Below are positions 53,429-63,670 of a stretch of DNA of 64,000 bases, piece after piece. This DNA is from Peptococcaceae bacterium UBA4068 (lineage in GTDB: Bacteria; Bacillota; Dehalobacteriia; UBA4068). A program made the translations under genes and the position numbers. The first letter of the stretch is position 1. Each line of letters opens with the position of its first letter. Location: the NCBI GenBank assembly GCA_002382665.1, contig DFZA01000005.1:197383-261382 (forward strand). The letters run 5' to 3'. Below the pieces are notes generated by a model that ran no database searches, had not been told where the DNA came from, and saw only the letters and a list, made by a program, of their open reading frames with translations.

Positions 53429-54955
53429 TTATTTGATTATCAACACTTTACCAGGTGTTAATTGCTGACCTGCCGAACCGTTGGCGGCGATTAGTGCTTC
53501 GACGCTGCAGCCGGTTTTGAGAGCGATATCACTCCAGTTATCATTGGGCATCACACGGTAAAACCTCATTTTATAGCAACTGGCAGTTGTAGATTGATTG
53601 CTTTGTGGTTTTGCGGTTGCTCCTTTTGTATATGTACTGGGTGAAGTTTGTTTTTGCATATTTGATTGCTGTTTTCCCATAATGCCAGCTTGATTTGGAG
53701 TTGATTGCTCCTGCTGGTTAGTTTTTGGCAGTTGCGTTGTATCCGATTGAATTTGTGATTTTATTCCTTGTTTAGTAGCGCCAGACATTTGCGGATTCTC
53801 CATATTTTCGCTGGATTCCATTTTTTGCTTAGCAGCCCCAGACATTTTCATGTTTCGAGTATTTTCGCTATATTCCATTTTTTGTTTAGTAGCGCCGGAC
53901 ATTTGCGGATTCTCCATATTCTCGCCGGATTCCATTTTCTTCGTTTCTGCAGATTCCATTTTTTGTTTAGTAGCGCCGGACATTTGCGGATTCTCTATAT
54001 TTTCGCTGGATTCCATTTTTTGCTTAGCAGCTCCAGACATTTTCATGTTTTGAGTATTTTCGCTATATTCCATTTTTTGTTTAGTAGCACCAGACATTTG
54101 CGGATTCTCCATATTCTCGTTGGATTCCATTTTCTTCGTTTCCGCAGATTCCATTTTTTGTTTAGTAGCGCCGGACATTTGCGGATTCTCCATATTCTCG
54201 CTGGATTCCATTTTCTTCGTTTCTGCAGATTCCATTTTTTGTTTAGTAGCGCCAGACATTTGCGGATTCTCCATATTCTCGCTGGATTCTGTTTTTTGTT
54301 TATTTGCCTCCGGCATTTTTGTCATTTGTACGTTTTCATTAGCTTTAGTTTTTTGTTTTCCAGGTATTTCACTCATTTCCGTCTTCCTTTCAAAAACTGT
54401 TTTTACTTTAGCTCCTGATGCCGATTGCCTTGCCGCTTCTCCGGCTCGCCTTGCCGCTTCGCCAGCCTGCAAATCCTCTAGTCCTTGCTGCAAATCGCGA
54501 AGTCCTTGTTGGTAATCCCGCATACCTTGCGTTAATTCATCATCACTGTACGTGGGTTCGTTAAGCTGCAGATCCATAGTCATTTCTATGGCATGAGGTG
54601 AGACCAGAAACCATTTAATCTCGCCGGTTGCCAACTCACAATCGCTGGAACAGTTGAGTAAGCCCGTTGTTGTCATTTCAAAAGGCAATGTCAATAATGC
54701 CTGCCATAGTCTGCCGCTGCCGGGCAGATATTCATCAAGGTCTTTAAAACCGCTGCTTCTACCTGCTGTTTCATCTGTGGCGTATGATAAGTAATCAATG
54801 ATAATATCCACTTCGCCGCTCACGTAAATTTGACCGTCTGCTGCCGATATCATAGGATCGCGGATATCGGTTGTAATTTGCTTAATAGTGCAAATACCGG
54901 GGGAGCCTTTAGGTAAAAAAACGGTGCGGACTATCGGCAATGTGATTTTGTCCAT
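53429..54955 (-). CDS. DUF3794-type/LysM spore-associated protein with long tandem repeats
   Basis: 508 aa. N-terminal ~150 residues resemble the DUF3794 (SipL/SpoVID-like) domain. A charged linker (GLRDLQQGLEDLQAGEAARRAGEAAR) is followed by a tandem repeat region (about residues 220-400; nt about 53760-54300) with at least six QMSGATKQ and two KMSGAAKQ units joined by KMESAETKKMESSEN-type spacers. A single LysM domain ends the protein (RVMPNDNWSDIALKTGCSVEALIAANG). DUF3794 plus LysM is the make-up of spore-coat morphogenetic proteins. GGGAGG ribosome site. Confidence 0.8.
   Translation of the reverse strand: MDKITLPIVRTVFLPKGSPGICTIKQITTDIRDPMISAADGQIYVSGEVDIIIDYLSYATDETAGRSSGFKDLDEYLPGSGRLWQALLTLPFEMTTTGLLNCSSDCELATGEIKWFLVSPHAIEMTMDLQLNEPTYSDDELTQGMRDYQQGLRDLQQGLEDLQAGEAARRAGEAARQSASGAKVKTVFERKTEMSEIPGKQKTKANENVQMTKMPEANKQKTESSENMENPQMSGATKQKMESAETKKMESSENMENPQMSGATKQKMESAETKKMESNENMENPQMSGATKQKMEYSENTQNMKMSGAAKQKMESSENIENPQMSGATKQKMESAETKKMESGENMENPQMSGATKQKMEYSENTRNMKMSGAAKQKMESSENMENPQMSGATKQGIKSQIQSDTTQLPKTNQQEQSTPNQAGIMGKQQSNMQKQTSPSTYTKGATAKPQSNQSTTASCYKMRFYRVMPNDNWSDIALKTGCSVEALIAANGSAGQQLTPGKVLIIK
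53760..54300 (-). repeat. Coding tandem repeat (Met/Lys/Glu/Ser-rich units)
   Basis: DNA-level repeats of about 50-80 bp built on the segment encoding MENPQMSGATKQKMES, near-identical between copies, inside the LysM protein gene. The near-identity implies recent copy-number change. Confidence 0.8.
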
Positions 54956-55079
54956 AGTGCAACCTCCCGACGATTTATAAAAAATGCTTATTTATACTAT
55001 GATGCTAAACAGATGAATATGCACGTTAACTATCTTGTTGAATATGATATTAGGAGAAAAATTCTAAGGATGTGAGTAT

Positions 55080-56159
55080 ATGCGTCAAGGAAGAGCCAAG
55101 TATGTTTTTCCGGGAAGTAATACGCCGCAGGGATTTTATTCGTTTTATCGTGATGGATTATCGGGATTGGATCGGGTGTTTATTCTCAAAGGCGGACCGG
55201 GCACAGGCAAGTCGACATTAATGCGCAAAATTGGTATAGCAATGCTTGAACGCGGCTATGATGTTGAATTTTGGCAATGTTCCTCGGACAATGATTCGTT
55301 GGACGGCGTTATAATTCCGGTGCTGTCAGTGGGAGTAATTGACGGCACTGCTCCACATAACATTGACCCACTATATCCGGGAGCGATCGATGAAATTATC
55401 AATCTTGGCGAGCACTGGAACGACCAATATTTGCGACACCATAAACAGGAGATTATTGAAATAAATACAGAAATCAGTGCCTGTTTTGAAACATGTTACA
55501 GCAAGCTGTCCGAAGCCGGAGATTTGATGGTTAAGCTACAGCAAAACAACAATACGTTAATTGATGAGCGGAAAATGGCAACTGCACAAATGACATTGGT
55601 AGAGGGCATATTCCTCCACCAGAGTTTACCGGTGCGACATCTGTTCTCTTCGACGGTAACTCCGAGAGGATTTATCAGCTTTACTGATGCGATAAGCCGC
55701 ACCGCTAATGTCCGTTATATGCTTACCGGCACAATCGGTTGCGGTAAAGAGCGATTGATTGCTGCAATTGCGGCGCTGTCAGAAGAAAAAGGCCATAATA
55801 TCGAAATCTATCATAATACTTTTATGCCTCAGCAAATCGAAATGATTCTCCTACCGTCGCTGGGAGTGTCCGTTGTTGATTGCGGCGCAGAACCCAAAGA
55901 TGTAAGAGCGCAGGATATTGTTATTAATTGTGACGATTTAATCGTTGATGGCGGAGTATTCGCAGAAGATGCCGAGGCATGGCAAGAAAAATTTGATTCT
56001 CTCGTTGCCGAGGCAGCGTCGGCAATTGCCGACGCCAAGTCGCTCCATGATAATCTCGAATGTTTCTATAATAAAGCAATGGATTTTGAAGCCGTGGATT
56101 TAACCGGTAGTCGCTTATTTAATAAGATATTGTCTTTGGCGGCCACCAAAGAAAAATAG
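55080..56159 (+). CDS. Tandem P-loop ATPase of the PRK06851 type
   Basis: 359 aa. First P-loop FILKGGPGTGKSTLMRKIG (about 36-54); second, degenerate P-loop MLTGTIGCGKERLIAAIA (about 215-232). The two halves look duplicated (TPQGFYSF and TPRGFISF). Members occur in spore-forming Firmicutes, but the role is not known. It is divergent from the LysM gene, separated by a 120-bp shared promoter region. Confidence 0.78.
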   Translation: MRQGRAKYVFPGSNTPQGFYSFYRDGLSGLDRVFILKGGPGTGKSTLMRKIGIAMLERGYDVEFWQCSSDNDSLDGVIIPVLSVGVIDGTAPHNIDPLYPGAIDEIINLGEHWNDQYLRHHKQEIIEINTEISACFETCYSKLSEAGDLMVKLQQNNNTLIDERKMATAQMTLVEGIFLHQSLPVRHLFSSTVTPRGFISFTDAISRTANVRYMLTGTIGCGKERLIAAIAALSEEKGHNIEIYHNTFMPQQIEMILLPSLGVSVVDCGAEPKDVRAQDIVINCDDLIVDGGVFAEDAEAWQEKFDSLVAEAASAIADAKSLHDNLECFYNKAMDFEAVDLTGSRLFNKILSLAATKEK

Positions 56160-56171
56160 CATAAATCAATA

Positions 56172-56200
56172 TTGACACCTAACGCGAAAAAAGTTAATAG
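56172..56200 (+). promoter_or_regulatory. SigA promoter for secA
   Basis: TTGACA (56172-56177), 17-bp spacer, TAATAG (56195-56200), 73 bp before the secA ATG. Confidence 0.65.
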
Positions 56201-56273
56201 AGGAAATGTTGGACAAACCGCGAAATATATACAACTTGAGTTAGTTTAACCCGAAATCGTGGAGGTGTCATTA

Positions 56274-58907
56274 ATGTGCAGCTTTTTTGGCAACTTGTTT
56301 GATGATAATGCCAAGGATATAAAAAAATATACAAAAATATTGCAGGCAGTAAACGGTTTTGAACCGGAGATCGCCGCGTTAAATGATCAGGATTTACAAG
56401 CAAAAACAGCAGAATTCAAAGGACGCATTGATAACGGCGCTACTGCCGGCGAATTATTGCCGGAAGCCTTTGCGGTGGCGCGGGAAGCAGCCCAAAGATC
56501 GCTGGGTATGCGTCACTTTGATGTGCAAATAATCGGCGGTATGGCGCTTTCCGATGGCCGGATCGCTGAGATGAAAACCGGTGAAGGTAAAACTCTAGTG
56601 GCCACGGCGCCGGCTTATCTGCATGCTTTGTTCGGCAAGGGCGTGCATGTGATTACCGTCAATGATTATCTGGCCAAACGTGACAGTGAATGGATGGGAC
56701 GCGTTTATCGTTTTCTCGGGCTCGATGTGGGGTTGATCGTTCACGGCCTTGAATCAAAGGATAAAATCGAGTCCTATGCCGCTGATATTACTTACGGCAC
56801 TAATAACGAATTTGGTTTTGATTATTTGCGTGACAATATGGCATTCAGCAAAGCTCATATGGCTCAGCGGCCTTTATATTATGCAATCGTCGACGAGGTT
56901 GACAGTATTCTGATCGACGAAGCCCGCACGCCGTTAATTATTTCCGGTCCTTCTGACAAGCCTACGGAACTTTATTATCAGGCTGCTTCGATTGCCTCTC
57001 GTTTACGTGAAGGTGAAGATGCGGATTATACCGTTGATATCAAAGATCGGGCAGTATCTTTGACAGAAGAAGGCGTTGCCAGAGTTGAGCGCGCTTTAGG
57101 GGTAGACAACCTTTATGATGATAAAAACACAGAGCTCAATCATCATATTAATCAGGCTCTGCGCGCCAAAGTATTGTTTAAGCGCGACCGCGATTATGTG
57201 GTAAAAGACGGCGAAGTAATTATTGTTGACGAATTCACAGGTCGCTTGATGTTCGGCCGCCGTTACAGCGAAGGGCTGCATCAGGCTATCGAGGCCAAAG
57301 AAAATGTTAAGATAGAACGTGAAAGCCAAACGCTGGCGACTATCACATTCCAGAATTATTTCCGTATGTATAAAATATTGTCCGGTATGACCGGTACCGC
57401 CAAAACCGAGGAAGAAGAATTCCGCAAGATTTATAATTTTGACGTTGTGGAGATTCCGCCCAATGTACCGATGATCAGGATTGACAATGCCGACATTATT
57501 TACCGTACCGAGGACGGCAAATTTAAAGCTGTAGTTGAGGAAATAGCCGAGGAGCATGAAAAAGGCCGACCGGTACTGGTCGGTACAATTTCCATCGAAA
57601 AATCGGAGCGGCTTTCGAAAATGCTTAAGCATCGCGGTGTCACCCACCACGTTTTGAACGCCAAATTCCATGAAAAAGAAGCAGAAATAGTCGCGCAAGC
57701 GGGCCGTTTGGGTGCCGTAACCATTGCCACTAATATGGCCGGCCGTGGTACGGACATCGTTTTAGGCGGTAATCCTCAAGCCTTAGCCGAAATGGAGATG
57801 GATACCGACAGCGAACGCGAATATACGAATCAGGAGCGTGCTGAATTAATTGAAAAATATAAGGCGCAAACAGCCGAAGAACACAAGCAAGTAGTCGCCT
57901 TGGGCGGGTTGCATATTATCGGCACAGAACGTCATGAAAGCCGCCGTATTGATAATCAGTTGCGTGGCCGTTCCGGCCGTCAGGGCGACCCAGGCAGCAG
58001 CCGCTTTTTCATTTCCGTCGAGGACGATTTGATGAAGCGTTTCGGTGGGGATAATTTAAGCTCGATTATGGATAAAATAGGTGTTGATGACACAATGCCA
58101 ATTGATTCCAAAATGGTATCCCACTCGCTAGAATCGGCGCAAAAGAAAGTGGAAGAACGGCATTTCCTGATGCGCAAGAGCGTACTCGATTACGACGATG
58201 TGATGAATACCCAACGTGAAATTATCTACGGTGAACGCCGCCGCGCGCTTTACGAAGACGATATCCAAGAAAGTGTAGTCGGCATGATCGACGATGTGGC
58301 GGGTATGGTAGTCGGCGAATATTCTAATGTCAGTAATTTTCCGGAAGAGTGGGATTTACCGGCATTAACACATGATATGGCCAAGTATTTACCAAAAGAT
58401 TGCCCGACAGAAGATGAGATTAAGGAATTAACCAAGGAAGAAGTGCCTGAATTATTCAAAGAGCGTATGCAGGCATATTATCAACAGCGCGAACAAGATA
58501 TGGGTTCGGAGAAAATGCGGCTGTTGGAAAAATTGATCGTGCTGCAAGTGGTAGACAGACATTGGATGGACCATCTTGACGCTATGGATCAATTACGACA
58601 GGGTATCGGTCTGCGCGCTTTAGGTCAGAGGGACCCTTTGGTTGAATATAAGCAGGAAGCGTTTACTATGTTTGACGGTATGATTTGGGATATCAAGACC
58701 GATACTGTGCGCTTATGTATGCGCGCAAGTATTGTTGAGACGCCGCAGGAGCGTAAAAACACGCAAACCAATGAAAACGGTACATCAACAGTAACTAAAT
58801 CGCCGCAGCGCAAATCAGCGTCGGAGCGGATTGGCAGGAATGACCCCTGCCCTTGTGGCAGCGGCAAAAAGTACAAGAAATGTTGCGGTAAAGACAAAAA
58901 CGATTAA
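56274..58907 (+). CDS. secA: Preprotein translocase ATPase SecA
   Basis: 877 aa. Motor of the general secretion pathway at the membrane. Walker A MKTGEGKTLVA, DEAD-like VDEVDSILIDEARTPLI, TNMAGRGTDIVLGGNP and RGRSGRQGDPGSSRFF are all intact. C-terminal zinc SEC-C motif: RNDPCPCGSGKKYKKCC, used for SecB or ribosome contact. ATG 56274 follows GGAGGTG with seven-base spacing; the frame extends to a GTG at 56259 that precedes the ribosome site. Confidence 0.97.
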   Translation: MCSFFGNLFDDNAKDIKKYTKILQAVNGFEPEIAALNDQDLQAKTAEFKGRIDNGATAGELLPEAFAVAREAAQRSLGMRHFDVQIIGGMALSDGRIAEMKTGEGKTLVATAPAYLHALFGKGVHVITVNDYLAKRDSEWMGRVYRFLGLDVGLIVHGLESKDKIESYAADITYGTNNEFGFDYLRDNMAFSKAHMAQRPLYYAIVDEVDSILIDEARTPLIISGPSDKPTELYYQAASIASRLREGEDADYTVDIKDRAVSLTEEGVARVERALGVDNLYDDKNTELNHHINQALRAKVLFKRDRDYVVKDGEVIIVDEFTGRLMFGRRYSEGLHQAIEAKENVKIERESQTLATITFQNYFRMYKILSGMTGTAKTEEEEFRKIYNFDVVEIPPNVPMIRIDNADIIYRTEDGKFKAVVEEIAEEHEKGRPVLVGTISIEKSERLSKMLKHRGVTHHVLNAKFHEKEAEIVAQAGRLGAVTIATNMAGRGTDIVLGGNPQALAEMEMDTDSEREYTNQERAELIEKYKAQTAEEHKQVVALGGLHIIGTERHESRRIDNQLRGRSGRQGDPGSSRFFISVEDDLMKRFGGDNLSSIMDKIGVDDTMPIDSKMVSHSLESAQKKVEERHFLMRKSVLDYDDVMNTQREIIYGERRRALYEDDIQESVVGMIDDVAGMVVGEYSNVSNFPEEWDLPALTHDMAKYLPKDCPTEDEIKELTKEEVPELFKERMQAYYQQREQDMGSEKMRLLEKLIVLQVVDRHWMDHLDAMDQLRQGIGLRALGQRDPLVEYKQEAFTMFDGMIWDIKTDTVRLCMRASIVETPQERKNTQTNENGTSTVTKSPQRKSASERIGRNDPCPCGSGKKYKKCCGKDKND

Positions 58908-58923
58908 TGAACGGAGTGACACT

Positions 58924-60028
58924 ATGCTGGAGGATTTACGGGGTGAATTAGCCTCACTAAAAGATAGAATTAATACGCTTGGGAGGTCACTTTGACATTG
59001 AAGGCAAATCGGCAAAGATTGCCGAGAAAGAGCAGTTTACGTTAGCTTCCGATTTTTGGCAGGAGCGTGAAAAGGCTCAGACCTTACTGCGAGAGATTAA
59101 TGAACTCAAAGATACCGTAAAAGACTACGAGCAATTAACAACTGCATTTGCTGATGTAGCGGCTCTTTGGGATTTAGCTCTGGAGGAAGATGATGAATCA
59201 TTAGCGGTGGAGGCAGCGGCGGAAATAAAAAAAGTTGCCAAGATGCTTTCCGACCGTGAGCTGTCCTTGTTATTGAGCGGTGAATATGATAGTCATGATG
59301 CAATAATTGCTCTACACTCCGGCGCCGGGGGGTTGGAGGCTCAGGACTGGGTGCAGATGTTATTGCGGATGTTTAGCCGCTATGCCGAAAACCATGGATA
59401 TAAACTTGAGCTGATAGATAGCTTACCAGATGATGAAGGCGGCGTAAAAAGCGCTACTGTTTCGGTAAAGGGTCGTAATGCCTACGGCTATTTCAAATCG
59501 GAAAAAGGGGTTCACCGCTTGGTGCGCATCTCTCCGTTTGACGCGGCTGGACGAAGGCATACTTCGTTTGCCTCTGTCGATGTGTTACCGCAGGTAGCTG
59601 ATGATAATGAGATAGAGATCAACAGCGACGATTTAAGAATAGACACCTACCGCTCGAGTGGCAAAGGCGGGCAGCATCTGAATAAGACCGATTCGGCGGT
59701 GCGGATTACCCATCTGCCGACGGGCATCGTGGCCCAATGTCAGGACGAACGTTCCCAGTTTGCCAACAAGGACAGAGCCATGGCGATCTTAAAGGCGCGG
59801 CTGCTTGATAAGAAACTGCAGGAACGCGAGGCGGAATTGGCGCAGCTACGCGGAGAACAACAGGATATAGGCTGGGGTTCCCAGATCCGCTCTTATATAT
59901 TTCAGCCTTATCGGTTAGTAAAGGATCACCGTACCGGTTATGAGATGGGTAATACCGATGCGGTAATGAATGGAGAAATCGACGGGTTTATCGCAGCTTA
60001 TCTGCAAATGTTAGTTAGTAAAAAATAG
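58924..60028 (+). CDS. prfB: Peptide chain release factor 2 with programmed +1 frameshift
   Basis: The gene starts at ATG 58924 and reads 23 codons to an in-frame TGA (58993-58995) in CTT-TGA-C. A Shine-Dalgarno-like GGGAGG lies just before it (58981-58986). Skipping T 58993 gives the long frame to 60028, about 367 aa in total. This is the classical RF2 autoregulation site: low RF2 promotes the shift. RF2 identity is set by the SPF tripeptide (RISPFDAAG) for UGA/UAA and GGQ in SSGKGGQHLNKTDSAV. It follows secA by 16 bp, the usual secA-prfB pair. Confidence 0.96.
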
Positions 60029-60061
60029 CATTCTATTATTATAAATAAAGAGGTGTAATTT

Positions 60062-60871
60062 ATGTCATTGGATGTTGTAGCCGAAAATGCTAAAGAAATG
60101 AGAAGGAAAATCATTTCTATGGTGACTCAGGCTGGATCCGGCCATCCCGGTGGTTCGCTTTCAGCGGCAGATATTTTGGCAGAGCTATATTTTGATGCCA
60201 TGCGCATTGATCCGTCTAATCCCAAATGGGAGGACAGAGACCGTCTGATTTTATCCAAAGGTCACGCCGCACCGGCGTTGTATGCGGCTTTAGCTCTTAA
60301 AGGCTTTTTCCCGGTTGAAGAATTGGACAACCTTCGTAAGCTGGGAAGCCGCCTGCAGGGACACCCGGATATGAAAAAACTGCCAGGTGTTGATATGTCC
60401 AGCGGTTCGCTGGGGCAGGGATTATCGGCGGCCAACGGTATGGCGTTGGCAGGCAGATTGGATAACAAGGATTACTATGTATATGTAATAATGGGCGACG
60501 GAGAAAATCAGGAAGGCCAGGTTTGGGAAGCGGCGATGTTTGCGGCGCATTACCGGTTGGATCACGTCATTGCTTTTGTCGATCATAACCGCTTGCAAAT
60601 TGACGGCTTAATAACCGATGTAATGTCTCCGGAGCCGCTTGAAGAAAAATGGCAAAGTTTCGGCTGGCATGTACAGAAAATCGACGGTCATAATCTGGAA
60701 CAAATCGCTGCGGCAATAGCTGCCGCTAAACAGGTTAAAGAGCGTCCGTCGGTAATAATTGCCGATACGATTAAAGGCAAAGGTGTTAGTTTTATGGAAA
60801 ATCAGGCTTCGTGGCATGGTTCTGCTCCCAAACAGCAACAGGCGGAGCAAGCGCTGTCCGAACTGGCATAA
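60062..60871 (+). CDS. Transketolase, N-terminal subunit
   Basis: 269 aa. Thiamine diphosphate-binding half: SGHPGGSLSAADILAEL, ILSKGHAAPALYAAL, MGDGENQEGQVWEAAMFA (GDGxxxEG...) and DTIKGKGVSFME. Works with the next gene as a split transketolase in the nonoxidative pentose phosphate pathway. AGAGGTG ribosome site. Confidence 0.95.
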   Translation: MSLDVVAENAKEMRRKIISMVTQAGSGHPGGSLSAADILAELYFDAMRIDPSNPKWEDRDRLILSKGHAAPALYAALALKGFFPVEELDNLRKLGSRLQGHPDMKKLPGVDMSSGSLGQGLSAANGMALAGRLDNKDYYVYVIMGDGENQEGQVWEAAMFAAHYRLDHVIAFVDHNRLQIDGLITDVMSPEPLEEKWQSFGWHVQKIDGHNLEQIAAAIAAAKQVKERPSVIIADTIKGKGVSFMENQASWHGSAPKQQQAEQALSELA

Positions 60872-60888
60872 AAAGGAGTTGATTGGCT

Positions 60889-61842
60889 ATGGAAGAGAAA
60901 AAGAAAATTGCCACTAGAGAAGCTTATGGCAAAACATTGGCTGAATTGGCCGCCACAGATAAAAATCTGGTTGTGCTTGACGCAGATTTATCGAAATCGA
61001 CAAAGACCGCCGATTTTGCGGCGGTAGCGCCGGAACGGTTTTTTAACGTCGGTATTGCCGAACAGAATATGATAGGGGTTGCGGCTGGTCTGGCTGCATG
61101 CGGCAAGACGCCTTTTGTCAGCTCTTTTGCGATATTTGCTGTCGGGCGCGCCTTTGAACAAATCCGCAACAGCGTTGCCCATCCGCAGCTTAATGTTAAA
61201 ATTGCTGCAACGCATGCCGGTATTACCGTCGGCGAGGACGGCGGCACCCATCAGTCAATAGAAGATATTTCATTGATGCGTACGCTGCCGAATATGACAG
61301 TTGTCGTACCGGCAGACGCTATTGAAACCGAGCAGGCGGTCAAAGCGCTGGCCGCATATCAGGGCCCGGCTTATCTGCGCTTGGGTAGGTTGGCTACCCC
61401 GCAGATAAATGATGAAAATTATCAGTTTAAGCTTGGTGAAACGGTTTTATTACGTCCGGGAAGGGATATTGCCATATTTGCCTGCGGCATGATGGTTGCG
61501 GTAGCATTAGAGGCAGCAGAATTGCTAGCGCAGGAAAGTATTTCGGCTACTGTAATAAACGTTCATACGATTAAACCGCTTGACATTGATGCTGTTGTGG
61601 AAAGTGCCGGACTCTGTGGCGCGGCAATCAGTGTTGAAGAACACAGCATCTATGGCGGATTAGGCTCTGCTATTGCCGAAGCTCTGGCGGAAAATTGCTC
61701 GGTTCCTTTTGCACGTGTGGGTATAGACGATAAGTTTGGCCAATCCGGCAGCCCTGATGCATTGCTGCGTGCTTACGGCCTAACACCCACTGTTATTGCT
61801 ACGCGCGCCAAGGCTGTGATTGCCAGGAAAAATGCCAAGTAA
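60889..61842 (+). CDS. Transketolase, C-terminal subunit
   Basis: 317 aa from ATG 60889 (AAAAGGAG about ten bases upstream; an in-frame TTG at 60883 is less well spaced). Pyrimidine-binding half: ATREAYGKTLAELA, FNVGIAEQNMIGVAAGLAACGKTPF with the catalytic Glu, THAGITVGEDGGTHQSIED, and the C-terminal domain with EEHSIYGGLGSAIAEALAE. Forms the enzyme with the preceding subunit, 17 bp upstream. Confidence 0.95.
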   Translation: MEEKKKIATREAYGKTLAELAATDKNLVVLDADLSKSTKTADFAAVAPERFFNVGIAEQNMIGVAAGLAACGKTPFVSSFAIFAVGRAFEQIRNSVAHPQLNVKIAATHAGITVGEDGGTHQSIEDISLMRTLPNMTVVVPADAIETEQAVKALAAYQGPAYLRLGRLATPQINDENYQFKLGETVLLRPGRDIAIFACGMMVAVALEAAELLAQESISATVINVHTIKPLDIDAVVESAGLCGAAISVEEHSIYGGLGSAIAEALAENCSVPFARVGIDDKFGQSGSPDALLRAYGLTPTVIATRAKAVIARKNAK

Positions 61843-61866
61843 TAATTCATCTGATGGGTAATTGAT

Positions 61867-62346
61867 ATGAAAATACTGGTTGCATATGCTTCTAAAACGG
61901 GGACAACTGCCAAATGCGCTAAAATGCTGGCGGGATATTTAGCCGGAGCGGATCTTGTTGATCTTACCAAAAAAACTCCCATTTTGGATAAATATGATTT
62001 GATAATAATCGGCGCCAGTATTCGCATGGGCTATATTCATAAAACAGCAGGTATTTTTATCAATGAACATCAGCAGCAATTGCTTAGTAAAAAGATCGGT
62101 TTCTTTTTCTGCAACGGTTTTAGTGAAGATATGGATGAACTGATCGAAGATAATCTACCTGACGAGGTTGCCAAAAAGGCTATAGTAATAGATTCGTTTG
62201 GCGGCGAGCTGGTTATTGAAAAACAAAAAGGTATTGACAGGTATGTTGCCAAAATGATTGCTAAAAAGGCAGATGAGCAGAAGGCGCCTCTGCCTCGTAT
62301 TTATACTGAGAGGATTAAACAATTCGCTGTAAAGCTGTTAGCTTAG
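61867..62346 (+). CDS. Flavodoxin-domain protein (HemG-like)
   Basis: 159 aa. FMN phosphate loop AYASKTGTTAKCAKMLA, then DLIIIGASIRMGYIHKTAG, an arrangement typical of the protoporphyrinogen oxidase HemG/flavodoxin_5 group. No heme biosynthesis genes lie nearby, so an electron-carrier role is as likely. 24 bp after the transketolase, probably the same transcript. Confidence 0.85.
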   Translation: MKILVAYASKTGTTAKCAKMLAGYLAGADLVDLTKKTPILDKYDLIIIGASIRMGYIHKTAGIFINEHQQQLLSKKIGFFFCNGFSEDMDELIEDNLPDEVAKKAIVIDSFGGELVIEKQKGIDRYVAKMIAKKADEQKAPLPRIYTERIKQFAVKLLA

Positions 62347-62361
62347 TTGCGGAGGTCTTAT

Positions 62362-63597
62362 ATGAAACGGGCTTTGGTTTTGTGCGGTGGCGGTGCCCGT
62401 GGCGCCTACGAGCTTGGCGCTTGGAAAGCACTGCGAGAGCTACATATCGATTTTCAAATAGTTACCGGTACTTCGATTGGCGCGGTCAACGGCGCATTGT
62501 ATGTGCAGGGCGACTTTCAGACAACAGAGGCGCTCTGGCATCAAATTACTATTGATGACGTTATGGCCGGTGGTATCAAAGTTAGTAAGTCATTTGAATC
62601 AATTATCAATCAAATGGATTCGATCGGGCCGTTTTTAAAGAATTACCTCAATTCCAAAGGCGCAGATATCACGCCATTCAAAAACGTACTTAATGATTGT
62701 ATGAACGAACAGCGTTTTTTTAATTCCCCGATTGACTATGCGCTGATTACAGTTAAATTTCCTTCCATGATTCCTATTGAGGTAACCAAAAAAGAAATTC
62801 ATAAAGAATCCCTGATCCCGTGGGTGTTGGCGTCAGCTTCCTGCTTCCCGGCATTTCCTCTTTGTGACATCGGTGGGCAAAACTATATTGATGGCGGTTA
62901 TCACGATAATTTGCCAATTGCCAGCGCCTTACGTTTAGGAGCGGATGAGATTGTTGCTATTGACCTGAATAATAATTTAACACATGAAAACTACCTGCAT
63001 CATCCGATGATTAAGTACATACATCCAGCTAAATTTCTGGGCTATATGCTTAATTTTGAGCGGGAACAGATGGAAAGTAATATTACTCTCGGATATAACG
63101 ATACCATGAAAGCATATGGCAAATATTTTGGCTTCAATTATACATTTAGCGGATTGGATAAACAGTATTTTGCTGATTTGGCGCACCGTGTTGTTGATCG
63201 TATTGCTCGTCAGGAGGCAGGTTGCCAGAATATCGGAAATAAATCGTATGCTGCCACTTATACTAACGCACCATATTCGGCTGTATTGTTGGAACGTATT
63301 GCCAAAACGGAGTCAAGCGAATTTGATATGTTTGTAGCAGCAGTAGAGATTTGTGCCGAGCTATTGACTTATCCGCATGATACGGTGTATAATTTCATTG
63401 AATTTTGTCGACAATTGGCCAGAGATGTCAGAGGTCGCCAGGAATACCTGTTTAAAGAGGTAAATATTATATCCGATAGACATCGGATAATTAAAAATAT
63501 TGCACAGAGACAAGCCGTCGAACAAAAAATTTTAGTAAAGCAAAATAAAAAAGTTATCGCTTCAATACTTATGAATGAGCTTAATAAAAAAAGCTAA
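62362..63597 (+). CDS. Patatin-like phospholipase family protein
   Basis: 411 aa from ATG 62362, with GGAGG eight bases upstream; the frame runs to a TTG at 62347 before that site. Oxyanion motif CGGGGARGAYELG, nucleophile elbow TGTSIGAVNGA and catalytic Asp in YIDGGYHDNLPI define the Ser-Asp dyad. C-terminal ~130 residues are unfamiliar helical sequence. A cytosolic lipid acyl hydrolase is likely. Confidence 0.9.
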   Translation: MKRALVLCGGGARGAYELGAWKALRELHIDFQIVTGTSIGAVNGALYVQGDFQTTEALWHQITIDDVMAGGIKVSKSFESIINQMDSIGPFLKNYLNSKGADITPFKNVLNDCMNEQRFFNSPIDYALITVKFPSMIPIEVTKKEIHKESLIPWVLASASCFPAFPLCDIGGQNYIDGGYHDNLPIASALRLGADEIVAIDLNNNLTHENYLHHPMIKYIHPAKFLGYMLNFEREQMESNITLGYNDTMKAYGKYFGFNYTFSGLDKQYFADLAHRVVDRIARQEAGCQNIGNKSYAATYTNAPYSAVLLERIAKTESSEFDMFVAAVEICAELLTYPHDTVYNFIEFCRQLARDVRGRQEYLFKEVNIISDRHRIIKNIAQRQAVEQKILVKQNKKVIASILMNELNKKS

Positions 63598-63670
63598 AAA
63601 TTGGCATTCATTATAAATTTTTGACAGAAAAATACAAAATATATTATGAATAAAAACCATTAAATGTATT

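Noticed and set aside
53760..54300. CRISPR-like repeat array
   Set aside because: Repeats and spacers are all in frame and related to each other; no unique spacers and no cas genes.
53768..54418. 216-aa plus-strand ORF across the LysM repeat region
   Set aside because: It is the complement of the repetitive coding region; its His/Phe/Leu-rich repeats are a by-product and it lacks a ribosome site.
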